In this document: one piece after another, positions 54,398-64,000 of the stretch
How positions within the stretch are numbered: the stretch's first letter is position 1
How the letters are laid out: each line of letters opens with the position of its first letter
DNA from: Helicobacter didelphidarum
Lineage (GTDB): Bacteria > Campylobacterota > Campylobacteria > Campylobacterales > Helicobacteraceae
Direction of reading: 5' to 3'
DNA: 64,000 nucleotides
Assembly: GCF_003364195.1 (NCBI RefSeq)
Contig: NZ_NXLQ01000004.1
Location: forward strand, 1-64,000
Notes under the pieces: generated by a model
Database searches by the model: none
What the model was told of the DNA's origin: nothing
The model's input: the letters and a program-made list of their open reading frames with translations, nothing else
Program-made: the position numbers and the translations under genes

Positions 54398-56356
54398 TTA
54401 TAAATAAAATAGTTCTGATTGCTTTATATTGCATAATAATAATATTTGTGCGACTTCTGAATGTAAAATTTCACCTCGCAAAACAACAGGAAGAATATGA
54501 AATTTTGGAGAACTTTCTTGCATATGTAATATGTTAGAAAAAATTTGGGATTGAATATCCCCTAAAGTTTGAGATAATGTATTCATAATACCATGCAAAA
54601 TACTATAACAGATTCCATATATATCCAACCCGCCAATACGATACGCCATAGCAAGTGAGAGTGCCTTATTAAAGTCAATTACAATTTTATTATTTTCTTG
54701 TTTACATTTAAAATTGAGATCACTTACAAAAGGGAACTTAAAATTTGAAGCAAAATATAAAAATTCTTGAAGTAAGCATTCATCATGAAATTGTCGCTTA
54801 GAATCTAAATTTTGATTAATATTTTTTATGCTTGCATTAATTGTATCAATAATTTTAAAGTCTAATTCTCTATCGTCTAAAATGAGATAAAACAAGCTAA
54901 AAAGATCAAGAATATTGTGCGAAATAACGCTTGTATCATTGAGTTTCATTAATGATTGAAAGCGATTTTGGAAAACTTTTTTATAATTTTGATAGAGCTT
55001 TTTACTCTGTTTATTTTTATTTTCATATCCTGCCAAGATAATTTTTGGATTAATTTCAAAACAAAAATTTGAAAGAATTGTAATTGTATCATTTTCTTGC
55101 AATAAGATGCAACTCTGATTAGGTGAAAAATCAAGTAAGAAACTTTTAGAAAATTTTTTTGATTGAGTAAAAGTGAGAAAATCAGATTCTGTATTGACTA
55201 TATAAGATTTTGTAACATTATTTTGGGTACTTATAGAAGAATAATTTTGCATATTTTGAATCTTAGTTACACTGAATTGCCTCATGTTTTGCATCATTAC
55301 AGGGGTATTTGGGGGAAGAAATTTTGGATTTAGTAGAAAAAAGCTTTCATTACTAAGCGGTCTTTCAATATTCCCAAAATTATCCCAAAAATTTGGCTCA
55401 CTACAGCCAATACAACCATGCCCACCTTGTACTGGCCAACTTGTTTTAGCATTAAACTTGACTTTTGGACAATTATTATAAGTATATGGTCCCTTGCAAC
55501 CAACCTTATAGAGACAATATCCATTTGCCATATTTGGATCATCAAAAGATTCAACAAAATCGCCTGACATAAAAAAACTTTTTCTTTCACATAAATCATG
55601 CACACTTTTATTATATGCCCATTGCGGTCGTTTGAGATTATCAAGATTTGGAGACTCTTGAAAAAGATAATAATAAACAAGTGTTGCAATAATATTTTTA
55701 TCGCTTGGGGGACAGCCTGGTATATTGATAATTTCATGCTCGAAGAGTTCGCTTAGTGCGTGTCCATTTGTAGGATTTGGATACGCACTTTGGATTCCAC
55801 CAAAGCTAGAGCAAGTCCCTACTGCAAAAATGGCTTCTGCATGATTGATGAGATGTGATACTTCTTCATATCCATTGCGATTACCCAAAGTGATATAATC
55901 TTGTGCAAATCCTATGGGTATACTACCTTCGACAAGGAGAACATATTTTTCATCAAGACTTTCATCAAGACTTTTTGTTGCACCATGTCCACTAGGTGTC
56001 ATAAGTAAATCATGATATTGAATTTTAAAGAAATCAAAAATCAATATTTCAAAGTTCGGAGATTCTGTTCGCAACAGGCTTTCGCTACAACCAGTACACT
56101 CCTGTAAATGAAGCCATACAATCTTTAAATCCCCCATATATTCTAAAATCTTAATACAAGTATCGAGCATAGTCGCTGAAATGCCAAGCAACGAAAGATT
56201 TTGTTTTATCCATGTTCGTGAAGTCTCATTTTGCAAAGTTGCATTTTTCTTTGTAGTGGAAAGTATCTGCAGTCTCTGTTGTAGTTTTTCTTCGATGCTC
56301 ATTTTGTGTTTATTGATTATTAGATTATTTGAGGTCATTTCAAGAGTTTCACGCAT
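54398..56356 (-). CDS. HydA2-like [NiFe] hydrogenase small-subunit homologue
   Basis: A 652-residue protein with the iron-sulfur part of [NiFe] hydrogenase small subunits: QECTGCSESLLR, VGTCSSFGG and NIPGCPPSD for the proximal cluster, then CPKV, GCIGCSEP and the WDNFG block for the other clusters. It lacks a twin-arginine signal, and residues about 340-652 are not part of the normal small subunit. It resembles the orphan HydA2 type reported in Campylobacter. No large subunit, cytochrome or maturation gene is adjacent. AAGGAA precedes the ATG. It may work with an unlinked large subunit or have another redox role. Confidence 0.7.
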   Translation of the reverse strand: MRETLEMTSNNLIINKHKMSIEEKLQQRLQILSTTKKNATLQNETSRTWIKQNLSLLGISATMLDTCIKILEYMGDLKIVWLHLQECTGCSESLLRTESPNFEILIFDFFKIQYHDLLMTPSGHGATKSLDESLDEKYVLLVEGSIPIGFAQDYITLGNRNGYEEVSHLINHAEAIFAVGTCSSFGGIQSAYPNPTNGHALSELFEHEIINIPGCPPSDKNIIATLVYYYLFQESPNLDNLKRPQWAYNKSVHDLCERKSFFMSGDFVESFDDPNMANGYCLYKVGCKGPYTYNNCPKVKFNAKTSWPVQGGHGCIGCSEPNFWDNFGNIERPLSNESFFLLNPKFLPPNTPVMMQNMRQFSVTKIQNMQNYSSISTQNNVTKSYIVNTESDFLTFTQSKKFSKSFLLDFSPNQSCILLQENDTITILSNFCFEINPKIILAGYENKNKQSKKLYQNYKKVFQNRFQSLMKLNDTSVISHNILDLFSLFYLILDDRELDFKIIDTINASIKNINQNLDSKRQFHDECLLQEFLYFASNFKFPFVSDLNFKCKQENNKIVIDFNKALSLAMAYRIGGLDIYGICYSILHGIMNTLSQTLGDIQSQIFSNILHMQESSPKFHILPVVLRGEILHSEVAQILLLCNIKQSELFYL

Positions 56357-56886
56357 ACTTTTCCTTGTATTACTTCAATATAGTAAAAGATACTTACCTC
56401 AAATGATTACATTCTCTATTTATCGAATCTTCAAAGATGATAAAAGATGAACTTTGATACATGAGGATTTTAAGAATATTGCAAAAAATGACTTTTATTA
56501 TAATATATAATATTGCAAAATACACAAACGATATATCTAAATTATCACAACATATAATAAAAGGTAAAAGTTGCAAGATTCTAAAAAATATACCATTGAA
56601 TTTTGTTGTATATTTCAGTATGAATGTCACAAAATGTTACTTTATTTCTTTTTTCCCCAAATATCCCATAGTTGCCTAATTATAGGATATTTTGTATCCT
56701 TGATATATAAAACAAAATCTTCTCGATAGTAAAAGTTTAAGAACATTAAAAAGCCCTTGTTGCAATATTTTCCTTTCTCAAAATTATGTTAATATGGCAC
56801 AATGTAAAATATGCAATAAAGAATTATTTATTACTTATTAATAACATATTTATGAAAAAACTCTTAAGCAAAATGTAATATTGGGA
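56357..56886. other. divergent intergenic region of hydA2 and pit
   Basis: AT-rich 530 bases. Short open frames on both strands have no good ribosome sites or recognisable sequence. The right end leads into the predicted pit promoter and palindrome. I see no RNA gene. Confidence 0.4.
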
Positions 56887-56926
56887 TATAATTAATGTAA
56901 TGCATAGTATGCATTACATTAATTAT
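56887..56926 (+). promoter_or_regulatory. pit promoter with a perfect 39-bp palindrome
   Basis: The -10 box TATAAT (56887-56892) overlaps the left end of a perfect inverted repeat spanning 56888-56926: two 19-base arms around a single G at 56907. The predicted transcript start lies inside the palindrome. A protein binding here would block transcription; alternatively the mRNA 5' end would be a tight hairpin. Confidence 0.6.
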
Positions 56927-56947
56927 TTGCAACACGCGGAGGAATAC

Positions 56948-58555
56948 ATGGATGATATGATTAAATATAAGAAAATTGAGAATGCCACATCGTTTGGACA
57001 AAAAGATCTTATCAAAATTGGAATTGTTCTACTCTTTTTTATCATAGCTTCAGTAATTGCTATTATTGGTGCTGGTTCTGTTAGTAGCCCTATTATTCTT
57101 ATTTTTGCAACGGTTGTGGGTGGCTATATGGCACTTAATATCGGTGCAAACGATGTTGCTAATAATGTTGGACCCGCTGTTGGTTCTCATGCAATTACCC
57201 TTGTCGGTGCAATTATTATTGCTGCCATTGCAGAAGCTGCGGGTGCAATTATTGCAGGAAGTGATGTCGTCGATACGATTAAATCTGGAATCATTTCTCC
57301 TGCTAGTTTGCAAGATAGTAAAACATTTGTTTACGTCATGATTGCTGCTCTTACTTCTGGTGCAATATGGTTACATGTTGCGACAGCTTTGGGGGCACCT
57401 GTTTCTACAACACATTCTCTTGTTGGTGGTGTATTGGGTGCTGGTATCATGGCTGGAGGATTTGGTATAGCAAATTGGAATGTTATGTCTGGAATTGCAT
57501 TGAGTTGGGTTATTTCACCTTGTTTGGGTGGCTTAATTGCCATGTTCTTCCTCTTTGTCATTAAACAATCCATTACTTATCAAAGTGATAAAATAAATGC
57601 AGCAAAAAAGGTAGTGCCATTGCTTATTTTTATTATGTCATGGTGTTTTAGTATTTATTTGGTGCAAAAAACAAGTTTTTCTAAGTCCATAAACTTTAAT
57701 ACAGCTACAGTTATTGGACTCATTACCGCAATTGCTATCTTTTTTATATCTCGCCCTTTTGTAATACGAAAAGCAGATAGTCTCTCAAATACTAAAGAAG
57801 ATATTAATGAGCTTTTCACAATGCCTTTAATCTTTTCAGCAGCAATTTTAAGCTTTGCACATGGTGCAAATGATGTTGCAAATGCTATTGGTCCATTAGC
57901 TGGAATCTATGAGGCTATTTCTGAAGTTGTGCATGACGGTATTGGTGGTAAAGCAAAAGTTCCTTTGTGGATTATGCTTATTGGTGGATTAGGGATTTCT
58001 TTAGGGTTAGCCCTCTATGGACCAAGACTCATTAAGACAGTTGGAAGTGAAATTACAGAACTTGATAAAATGCGTGCATTCTGCGTAGCATTATCTGCTG
58101 CGATTACCGTCCTTATCGCTTCACAATTAGGACTTCCTGTAAGTTCTACACATATTGCAATTGGTGCAATTTTTGGTGTCGGATTTTTGCGTGAATATCT
58201 GAAAAAACGTTATTTTGATATGCAACAAGATATTATTGAAGCACATAAAGGTAAAGATGAAGAAGTAGCAAGAAGATTTTTAAATAAATTTCATCGTGCC
58301 AACATTCGTCAAAAACAAGAAATGTTACAATCTTTAAAAAATATTACATCAAAGGATAGAAAAGTAGTTGATGGTGAACTCCCCCAACTTAAGAAGAAAG
58401 AAAGAAAATCTTTAAAGAAAGCTTATAAACAAGAACTTGTGCGACGCAGTGCAATCAATAGAATTGTTGCTTCATGGCTCATTACAGTTCCTTTATCAGC
58501 AGTGTTTGGTGCAGTTACATACTATTTAATCGCAAAAATTGGTGTGCCTCTTTAA
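56948..58555 (+). CDS. pit: PiT-family inorganic phosphate transporter
   Basis: A 535-residue sodium- or proton-coupled phosphate permease. The two family signatures GANDVANNVGPAVGS (near residue 66) and HGANDVANAIGPLAG (near 306) mark the inverted repeat halves, with about ten membrane spans and a soluble C-terminal basic loop (KGKDEEVARRF...). The ATG at 56948 has GCGGAGGA five bases upstream; an ATG at 56900 lies within the palindrome and is less likely. The palindrome over its promoter suggests regulation, perhaps by phosphate or metals; no regulator is nearby. Confidence 0.92.
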   Translation: MDDMIKYKKIENATSFGQKDLIKIGIVLLFFIIASVIAIIGAGSVSSPIILIFATVVGGYMALNIGANDVANNVGPAVGSHAITLVGAIIIAAIAEAAGAIIAGSDVVDTIKSGIISPASLQDSKTFVYVMIAALTSGAIWLHVATALGAPVSTTHSLVGGVLGAGIMAGGFGIANWNVMSGIALSWVISPCLGGLIAMFFLFVIKQSITYQSDKINAAKKVVPLLIFIMSWCFSIYLVQKTSFSKSINFNTATVIGLITAIAIFFISRPFVIRKADSLSNTKEDINELFTMPLIFSAAILSFAHGANDVANAIGPLAGIYEAISEVVHDGIGGKAKVPLWIMLIGGLGISLGLALYGPRLIKTVGSEITELDKMRAFCVALSAAITVLIASQLGLPVSSTHIAIGAIFGVGFLREYLKKRYFDMQQDIIEAHKGKDEEVARRFLNKFHRANIRQKQEMLQSLKNITSKDRKVVDGELPQLKKKERKSLKKAYKQELVRRSAINRIVASWLITVPLSAVFGAVTYYLIAKIGVPL

Positions 58556-59239
58556 AATAAGAATATAATTTTTCGCATTTTAATCCAGCATAGTTTCAAT
58601 CAATTTTGAACTATGCAACTATTTATAAACATTTAAACCATATAATCCAAAATATACTTCAATATTCTTAGAATAATATCAAAAAAATGTAAAACGAATA
58701 ACATACAATAATGAAGTAAAACTAAGTATTTTCAAATAGAACAGAAAGTATTGTGTATTTAAACTTAGCCTAAACCCATATTAAAATAAAGTTAATTTGA
58801 GTATCACTTTTTATTATAAAAATTTTATTCTTTAACTGCAGTTTTCAAAAAACTCTTTCATTAATATTAGCCCATGTAAGCTTTTAAATCCCATTGTATA
58901 CCTTTTTTGAATAAAATATTTATGTATAGTTTCATGCTATAATAATACAATGGCATATTTTATAAGATTGTATTTGATGAGAAATTCATGGGTCCAGGGG
59001 AATCTTATAAGATAATACTCTCAAGCATATTGCTTGATTAGACTAGGATATTTGTATGTAAATATTTTAATACTTATCCCTAAATATATTTGAAGCAATA
59101 CTCTCAAAAATTAATGTAAAAGGTTCATGCAGGAAAAATATAATACATAATAACAGAAATCACACATAAATATCTATCATATCTAACCAAATACTAGGAT
59201 ATTACATAGTATTTAGGTTTTGATAGCTGTGTTGATACG
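58556..59239. other. intergenic region between pit and acnB
   Basis: A 684-base convergent region. It carries copy A of a 113-base repeat at 58873-58985 and, ahead of the acnB end, an 8-bp inverted repeat AAATACTA / TAGTATTT (59189-59214). No gene seen. Confidence 0.5.
58873..58985 (+). repeat. 113-base structured repeat, copy A
   Basis: About 93 percent identical over 113 bases to copy B at 63740-63852. It contains a stem CCATTGTAT (58891-58899) / ATACAATGG (58945-58953), an inner stem TATAG/CTATA, and a possible alternative pairing ATAAAATAT/ATATTTTAT. Both copies lie between genes in the same orientation. Confidence 0.75.
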
Positions 59240-61834
59240 CTATAAAGTAAAATCTTTGATTTTATCAAATTCTAAATAACGATATACCTTGTGAGTATTT
59301 GCACCTAATTTACTAGGAACAATTTGGAGATACTCTTCAAGGCTTGGTAATCTTCCAAGTTTTGCACATACAGAAGCGAGCTCTGCACTACCTAAATATA
59401 CTTGTGCACCTTTACCCATACGATTATCAAAATTTCGTGTAGAGGTAGAAAACACAACTGTATTATCACGCACACGGGCTTGATTACCCATACAAAGACT
59501 ACAACCAGGCACTTCTATTCTTGCCCCTGTTGCACCAAAAAGGCTAAAATATCCTTCATCATTAAGCTGCTGGGAATCCATTTTTGTTGGAGGCACAAGC
59601 CATGTACGTGTTACACTTTGTCCCTCATTTTTCATGATTTCACCAAATGCCCTAAAATGTCCTATGTTTGTCATACAACTTCCAATAAAAACCTCATCAA
59701 TTTTTTTTGGTCGCTTAGAATCTTGCAATATCTCACTCAGTGTAGCAACATCATCTGGATCATTTGGACAAGCTAAAATCGGCTCTTTAATCTCGGCAAG
59801 ATCAATTTCGATTATTGTCGCATATTCAGCATCTTTATCAGCTCGTAAAAGAACAGGATTTTTAATCCATTCACGCATTTTATCAGCTCTTCGTTGCAAT
59901 GTCTGTGCATTTCCATAACCATCTTTAATCATTGCCTGAATCAATGCAATATTAGATTCTAAATACTCAATAATTGGTTCTTTATTAAGAGCTATTGTGC
60001 AGGCTGCAGCACTTCTTTCCGCACTCGCATCGCTTAATTCAAATGCCTGCTCAACCTTAATATCTTCCAAGCCTTCAATTTCAAGAATCTTGCCACTAAA
60101 GATGTTCTTTTTGTTCTGTTTTGGCACAGTAAGAAGACCTTTTTTAATAGCATAATATGGAATCGCATTTACCAAATCTCGTAAAGTAATACCCGGATTC
60201 ATTTTTCCCTTAAATCGGACAAGCACAGATTCTGGCATATCAAGTAGCATATTCCCCGTAACCGCAGCAAATGCAACCTGCCCACTCCCCGCTGGAAAAC
60301 TAATCCCAATTGGAAATCTTGTATGTGAATCACCACCTGTGCCAACAGTATCTGGCAAACAAAATCTATTCAACCACGAATGAATGACGCCATCTCTTGG
60401 TCGAAGTGCAACACCACCACGATTTGTCATAAACTCTGGCAAAGTGGCTTGCAAACTCACATCTGCTGGTTTTGGATATGCCGCCGTATGACAAAAACTC
60501 TGCATAACAAAATCAGCACTATAACTAAGACTTGCCAATTCTTTCACCTCATCTCTAGTCATTGCACCCGTAGTATCTTGCGATCCAACTGTTGTAGCTT
60601 TTGGTTCACAATATTCACCGGCTCTCACACCGTCTTTACCACATGCTATCCCAACCATTTTTTGTGCAAGAGTATAGCCTTTGTTGGAAGAAACTGGCTG
60701 CTTTGGTTTTACAAAAATATCAGATTCTGAGAGTCCTAAAAACTTACGTGCTTTATTTGTTAAACCGCGTCCAATAATTAATGGAATCCTTCCACCTGCA
60801 CGTATTTCATCAAAAATTGTAGCAGGAGCAAGAGTAAATTTACTTACCACTTCATTGTTTTTAATTATTTCACCATCATAAGGTTTAAGTGTAATAATAT
60901 CACCTTCCTTAAGATTTGTAACATCTGCAACAATTGGTAAACAACCGCTATCTTCACAAGTTGCAAAGAAAATTGGAGCAATAGTGCCACCAATAACAAA
61001 ACCACCACTTTTTTTGTTTGGAATATATGGAATCTCATTGCCAAAATGCCATACAATTGAATTGCAAGCGGACTTTCTACTGCTTCCTGTCCCTACCACA
61101 TCACCCACATATACAACCTGTGCATCGTTTTTAACAGCAATTTTCTTTATATTTTCTATACGAGATTCATAATTTTCTATACGATTTTTTAACATAGCTT
61201 TAGCATGCAAAGGAATATCACTGCGAGTAAAAGCATCTCCTGCGGGACTTAAATCATCAGTATTTGTCTCACCATCGATTTTTAATACAGCAAGCTTTAT
61301 CTCCTTTGGAATCTCTGGTTTTTGTAAAAACCATTCGGCATTTGCCCAAGATTCTATAATCTCTTTTGCAAAAGCTTGTGTTGTAGAATTGCTAGAATCT
61401 TTACTTAAATCTACTATTTTCTCAAATGTATCATAAATTAATAAGGTATGCTTGAGAGCATTCATAGCAACTTTCGCCACTTCCTGATTATTGCTTTTTA
61501 ATGCCTCCAATAAATATGGAACATTATAGCCACCTAGCATTGTCCCAAGAATTTGGACTGCCTCTACCTGTCCAATAACATCACATTGTAAAGCATTAGA
61601 AGCAATTTTACCCAGAAAATCTGCTTTAATTTTCGCAGAATCATCAACACCAGGATTTACACGGTTTATCAATAGATCCTTACAAAATGTTTTATCTTTG
61701 TCATTTCCATTTAATAAAATCTCTACTACACTCTGAACTTGAGTTACATTCAAAGCTAGAGGAGGTATAACTTGAGATTTTCTCTCATTAGCTAAATTAT
61801 TATAATCTGCTACAAAATCTTGTATATTCATCAT
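59240..61834 (-). CDS. acnB: aconitate hydratase B
   Basis: AcnB, 864 residues, converts citrate to isocitrate in the TCA cycle and can bind mRNA in its apo form. The N-terminal HEAT-like domain and swivel domain ([19 protein letters not shown]) precede the catalytic part. The 4Fe-4S cysteines lie in [14 protein letters not shown] and [12 protein letters not shown] near residues 710-775, and SARK-type motif [11 protein letters not shown] follows. The gene starts after AAGGGA and diverges from cysK. A weak inverted repeat lies just beyond its stop. Confidence 0.95.
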   Translation of the reverse strand: MMNIQDFVADYNNLANERKSQVIPPLALNVTQVQSVVEILLNGNDKDKTFCKDLLINRVNPGVDDSAKIKADFLGKIASNALQCDVIGQVEAVQILGTMLGGYNVPYLLEALKSNNQEVAKVAMNALKHTLLIYDTFEKIVDLSKDSSNSTTQAFAKEIIESWANAEWFLQKPEIPKEIKLAVLKIDGETNTDDLSPAGDAFTRSDIPLHAKAMLKNRIENYESRIENIKKIAVKNDAQVVYVGDVVGTGSSRKSACNSIVWHFGNEIPYIPNKKSGGFVIGGTIAPIFFATCEDSGCLPIVADVTNLKEGDIITLKPYDGEIIKNNEVVSKFTLAPATIFDEIRAGGRIPLIIGRGLTNKARKFLGLSESDIFVKPKQPVSSNKGYTLAQKMVGIACGKDGVRAGEYCEPKATTVGSQDTTGAMTRDEVKELASLSYSADFVMQSFCHTAAYPKPADVSLQATLPEFMTNRGGVALRPRDGVIHSWLNRFCLPDTVGTGGDSHTRFPIGISFPAGSGQVAFAAVTGNMLLDMPESVLVRFKGKMNPGITLRDLVNAIPYYAIKKGLLTVPKQNKKNIFSGKILEIEGLEDIKVEQAFELSDASAERSAAACTIALNKEPIIEYLESNIALIQAMIKDGYGNAQTLQRRADKMREWIKNPVLLRADKDAEYATIIEIDLAEIKEPILACPNDPDDVATLSEILQDSKRPKKIDEVFIGSCMTNIGHFRAFGEIMKNEGQSVTRTWLVPPTKMDSQQLNDEGYFSLFGATGARIEVPGCSLCMGNQARVRDNTVVFSTSTRNFDNRMGKGAQVYLGSAELASVCAKLGRLPSLEEYLQIVPSKLGANTHKVYRYLEFDKIKDFTL

Positions 61835-61881
61835 TAATCTCCCTTAAAAGTCTGAACATCTAAAAATTTACTTTTAGTTGT

Positions 61882-61887
61882 TATAAT
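61882..61887 (+). promoter_or_regulatory. extended -10 promoter for cysK
   Basis: TGTTATAAT gives TATAAT with the TGn extension about 68 bases ahead of the cysK start, in the 120-base divergent gap with acnB. Confidence 0.45.
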
Positions 61888-61954
61888 AGCAATTCTAGCT
61901 GAAACTCATAAATAAGAGTTCGCTGGAATATCTACATTATACGGAGATTTTAAG

Positions 61955-62872
61955 ATGATAGCACAAAATGTAACAGAATTGATTGGTAAAACGCCAATTA
62001 TTAAACTAAATAAGCTTTCTCAAAAGTTTGGAGCAAATATATTCGGCAAATGTGAGTTTATGAATCCTAACAGTTCAGTGAAAGACAGAATTGCAATGGC
62101 AATGATTAGAGAAGGTGAAAAACAAGGGAAAATTACACCCACTACATTAATTATAGAAGCGACTAGTGGGAATACAGGGGTTGGCTTAGCTGGTGTTTGT
62201 GCTTCTTTGGGATATAAACTTGTCATTGTGATGCCTAGCTCAATGAGTATTGAAAGACGCAAGGTTATGGCTGCTTTAGGGGCTAAAATAGAACTTACAC
62301 CTCCGGAAAAAGGCATGAAAGGTGCTTTAGACAGGGCACAAGAAATCAATACTGCGAATAAAGATTCTATCATTTTAAAGCAATTTGAAAATGAAGCAAA
62401 TGTAAGAATACACCAAGAGACTACGGCAAAAGAAATATTAGAATCTTTTGGCAAAGAAAAAATTGATATATTTGTCGCAGGGGTTGGAACTGGTGGTAGT
62501 ATCACTGGAATCGGGAGTGTCTTAAAAAAACATAATCCAAATATTCGTATTGTCGCGGTAGAACCTGCGAGTTCCGCTTGTTTGAGTGGTGAACAGGCAT
62601 CTCCCCATAAGATTCAAGGTATTGGTGCTGGTTTTGTTCCCGCAATTTTAGATACAAAGATTTATAATGATATTATTAGGGTTGAAAATGAAGATGCATT
62701 CGCAATGGCTCGAACTATTGCCTCAAAAGAAGGTATCTTAGTTGGCATTTCAAGTGGAGCAAATGTTCATGCAGCAAAAGTTTTAGCAAAAAAAAATTCG
62801 AACAAAAATATTTTGACTATGCTTAATGACACAGGTGAAAGATATTTATCAACTGAGTTATTTGAAGGGTAA
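61955..62872 (+). CDS. cysK: cysteine synthase A
   Basis: O-acetylserine sulfhydrylase, 305 residues. The PLP Lys is in NSSVKDRIAMAM (Lys 43), the substrate loop is EATSGNTGVGLA, and the phosphate site is GVGTGGSITGIG. It makes cysteine from O-acetylserine and sulfide. The motif SSVKDR fits the OASS-A branch rather than cystathionine beta-synthase. CGGAG lies before the ATG. A run of nine A within the gene near 62787-62795 codes for Lys-Lys-Asn and might cause slippage. It is followed 121 bases later by ribE on the same strand. Confidence 0.92.
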   Translation: MIAQNVTELIGKTPIIKLNKLSQKFGANIFGKCEFMNPNSSVKDRIAMAMIREGEKQGKITPTTLIIEATSGNTGVGLAGVCASLGYKLVIVMPSSMSIERRKVMAALGAKIELTPPEKGMKGALDRAQEINTANKDSIILKQFENEANVRIHQETTAKEILESFGKEKIDIFVAGVGTGGSITGIGSVLKKHNPNIRIVAVEPASSACLSGEQASPHKIQGIGAGFVPAILDTKIYNDIIRVENEDAFAMARTIASKEGILVGISSGANVHAAKVLAKKNSNKNILTMLNDTGERYLSTELFEG

Positions 62873-62993
62873 TAAGAAATTTTGTGGTATATAATCTTAA
62901 ACAAACTCAACGATAATTTCTTTGTAGATGTATATTTTATAAATTAAGTATCATTTTAAATGAAAGTAAGAATACAAAAAAAGGATTATTCTT

Positions 62994-63665
62994 ATGTTTA
63001 GTGGATTAGTTAGAGAATTTGCACATGTCCGATTTTATCATAATCAAATTCTATGTTTAGAATCTGCACTTAATCCAAATATTGGTGATAGTATTGCTAT
63101 AAATGGTGTATGTTTAACCGCCATTGAAAGTAAAAAAGATTTTTTTTGTGTGGAATTAAGCAATAATACAGCACAAACTATTGCTATTGAAAATCTTACT
63201 CATCTTGTGCATATCGAACCCGCCCTAAAACTGCAAGATGGACTACATGGACACATTGTGCAAGGACACATTGATTCGCTAGGAATAATCCAGGAAATCC
63301 AACAAAAAAAGAATCAACATATTTTTCAGATTCAAACAAATGAACGGACACTCCGCCTTATGATTGAAAAAGGAAGTGTTTGTATTGATGGTATTAGCCT
63401 CACAATTAATCGTGTTGAAAAAAAGTATTTTGAACTTATTGTAATACCGCATACGATGAATAGCACTCTTTTTAGCACATATAAAACTGGTAGAAGAGTA
63501 AATATTGAAACTGATGTAATCGTGCGAAGTATAGAATCCATTCTATATAAGTACATGCAAACACATTCCACATATCCCCATAATGATTTTCAACTTCATA
63601 GGCAAATAGATAATGATAAAATGATGCAAGAAGTTTATGATTCTATCACGCTTGGTTATTCATAA
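62994..63665 (+). CDS. ribE: riboflavin synthase alpha chain
   Basis: Riboflavin synthase, 223 residues, makes riboflavin from two molecules of 6,7-dimethyl-8-ribityllumazine. The two lumazine-binding repeats are clear: MFSGLVREF with GDSIAINGVCLTA in the first half, and GHIVQGHIDSLG with GSVCIDGISLTIN in the second. The last 25 residues extend past the usual end. AAAAGGA precedes the ATG. The start MFSGLV replaces the usual MFTGIV. No FMN riboswitch was recognised upstream. Confidence 0.93.
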   Translation: MFSGLVREFAHVRFYHNQILCLESALNPNIGDSIAINGVCLTAIESKKDFFCVELSNNTAQTIAIENLTHLVHIEPALKLQDGLHGHIVQGHIDSLGIIQEIQQKKNQHIFQIQTNERTLRLMIEKGSVCIDGISLTINRVEKKYFELIVIPHTMNSTLFSTYKTGRRVNIETDVIVRSIESILYKYMQTHSTYPHNDFQLHRQIDNDKMMQEVYDSITLGYS

Positions 63666-64000
63666 ATCTTGTAAGATCTAATCATATTTACACAAACAAT
63701 ATTTCAATACAAAATACTCTATTTCAAACTCTTTTAACTCATGTGAGCTTTCAAATCCTATTGTATTCCTTTTTTGAATAAAATATTTATGTATAGTTTC
63801 ATACTATAATAATACAATAGCATATTTTATAAGATTGTATTTGGTAAGAAATAAAGGATTTTAGGGGTTGGAGTGTGAATTTACAATATATAAGAATATA
63901 AAATATTAATAATTTTAAACTATCGAGTTCAGAAATATTAAGCTTTCTAATTTCTAAACTACTCGAATAATAAACTATTACTCTGAGGATAAAAACTTGT
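63666..64000. other. intergenic region at the right edge
   Basis: Contains copy B of the 113-base repeat and otherwise AT-rich sequence; no gene starts before the window ends. Confidence 0.5.
63740..63852 (+). repeat. 113-base structured repeat, copy B
   Basis: Second copy of the element at 58873-58985. The main stem reads CTATTGTAT (63758-63766) / ATACAATAG (63812-63820): relative to copy A a C-G pair is replaced by T-A, so the pairing is kept. Confidence 0.75.

Noticed and set aside
62020-62505. 161-codon leftward frame within cysK
   Set aside because: Shadow of the cysK coding sequence, which has all catalytic motifs.
1-64000. tRNA, rRNA, CRISPR arrays and insertion sequences
   Set aside because: All intergenic stretches were read for GC-rich cloverleaf-like sequence, direct-repeat arrays and transposase genes; none was seen.

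Overview
The window is a low-GC chromosomal segment most consistent with an enterohepatic Helicobacter (Campylobacterota). This rests on gene content recognised by eye: a CjaA-like cysteine-binding lipoprotein, carboxynorspermidine synthase, a HydA2-type hydrogenase small subunit, a MurF with membrane-spanning N-terminus, AcnB, PutA, a CmeAB/HefBC-like efflux pair and poly-G phase-variable tracts. No similarity search was run, so the species is not assigned. I saw no rRNA, tRNA, CRISPR array, insertion sequence or transposase.

Layout. 1-10 kb is housekeeping, read leftward: an LplT-Aas fusion for lysophospholipid repair, an RluA-type pseudouridine synthase, rpsB-tsf and glyS. 10-15 kb holds poorly known secreted or membrane proteins (an SLT-like protein, an SH3-like secreted protein, a PDC-sensor membrane protein, a secreted unknown). 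14.5-20.6 kb is a defence-like patch: a small OLD-type AAA ATPase with a TOPRIM partner, then a type IIG restriction-modification enzyme whose gene carries several dispersed palindromic repeats in frame. 20.8-24.7 kb has a carboxynorspermidine synthase with a large inserted EVE-like domain, GmhB and the CjaA-like protein.

25.1-37.2 kb is the most distinctive region: a leftward, tightly packed cluster of three acyl carrier proteins, two FabH-type ketosynthases, two short-chain reductases, an FkbH-type HAD enzyme, a VOC-fold protein, a Rieske oxygenase, a hexapeptide acyltransferase, a NeuD-like acetyltransferase and a pentapeptide-repeat membrane protein. Three poly-G tracts (G12, G11, G13) sit at or near gene junctions. 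In the sequence as given, the VOC gene is out of frame: its last strand, including the expected metal-binding Glu, lies in the next frame. I infer a phase-variable pathway that makes a small ACP-bound glyceryl- or hydroxyacyl-type unit, probably to decorate a surface glycan.

37.6-64 kb has thiF, an RND efflux permease and adaptor without a linked outer-membrane channel, a TrpB with a roughly 940-residue acidic low-complexity tail, PutA, acylphosphatase-MurF, HydA2, a PiT phosphate transporter, AcnB, CysK and riboflavin synthase. Non-coding structure here includes overlapping, mutually exclusive inverted repeats ahead of the efflux operon, a perfect 39-bp palindrome over the predicted pit promoter, and a 113-bp repeat present twice (58.9 and 63.7 kb) with one compensatory base-pair change in its main stem.
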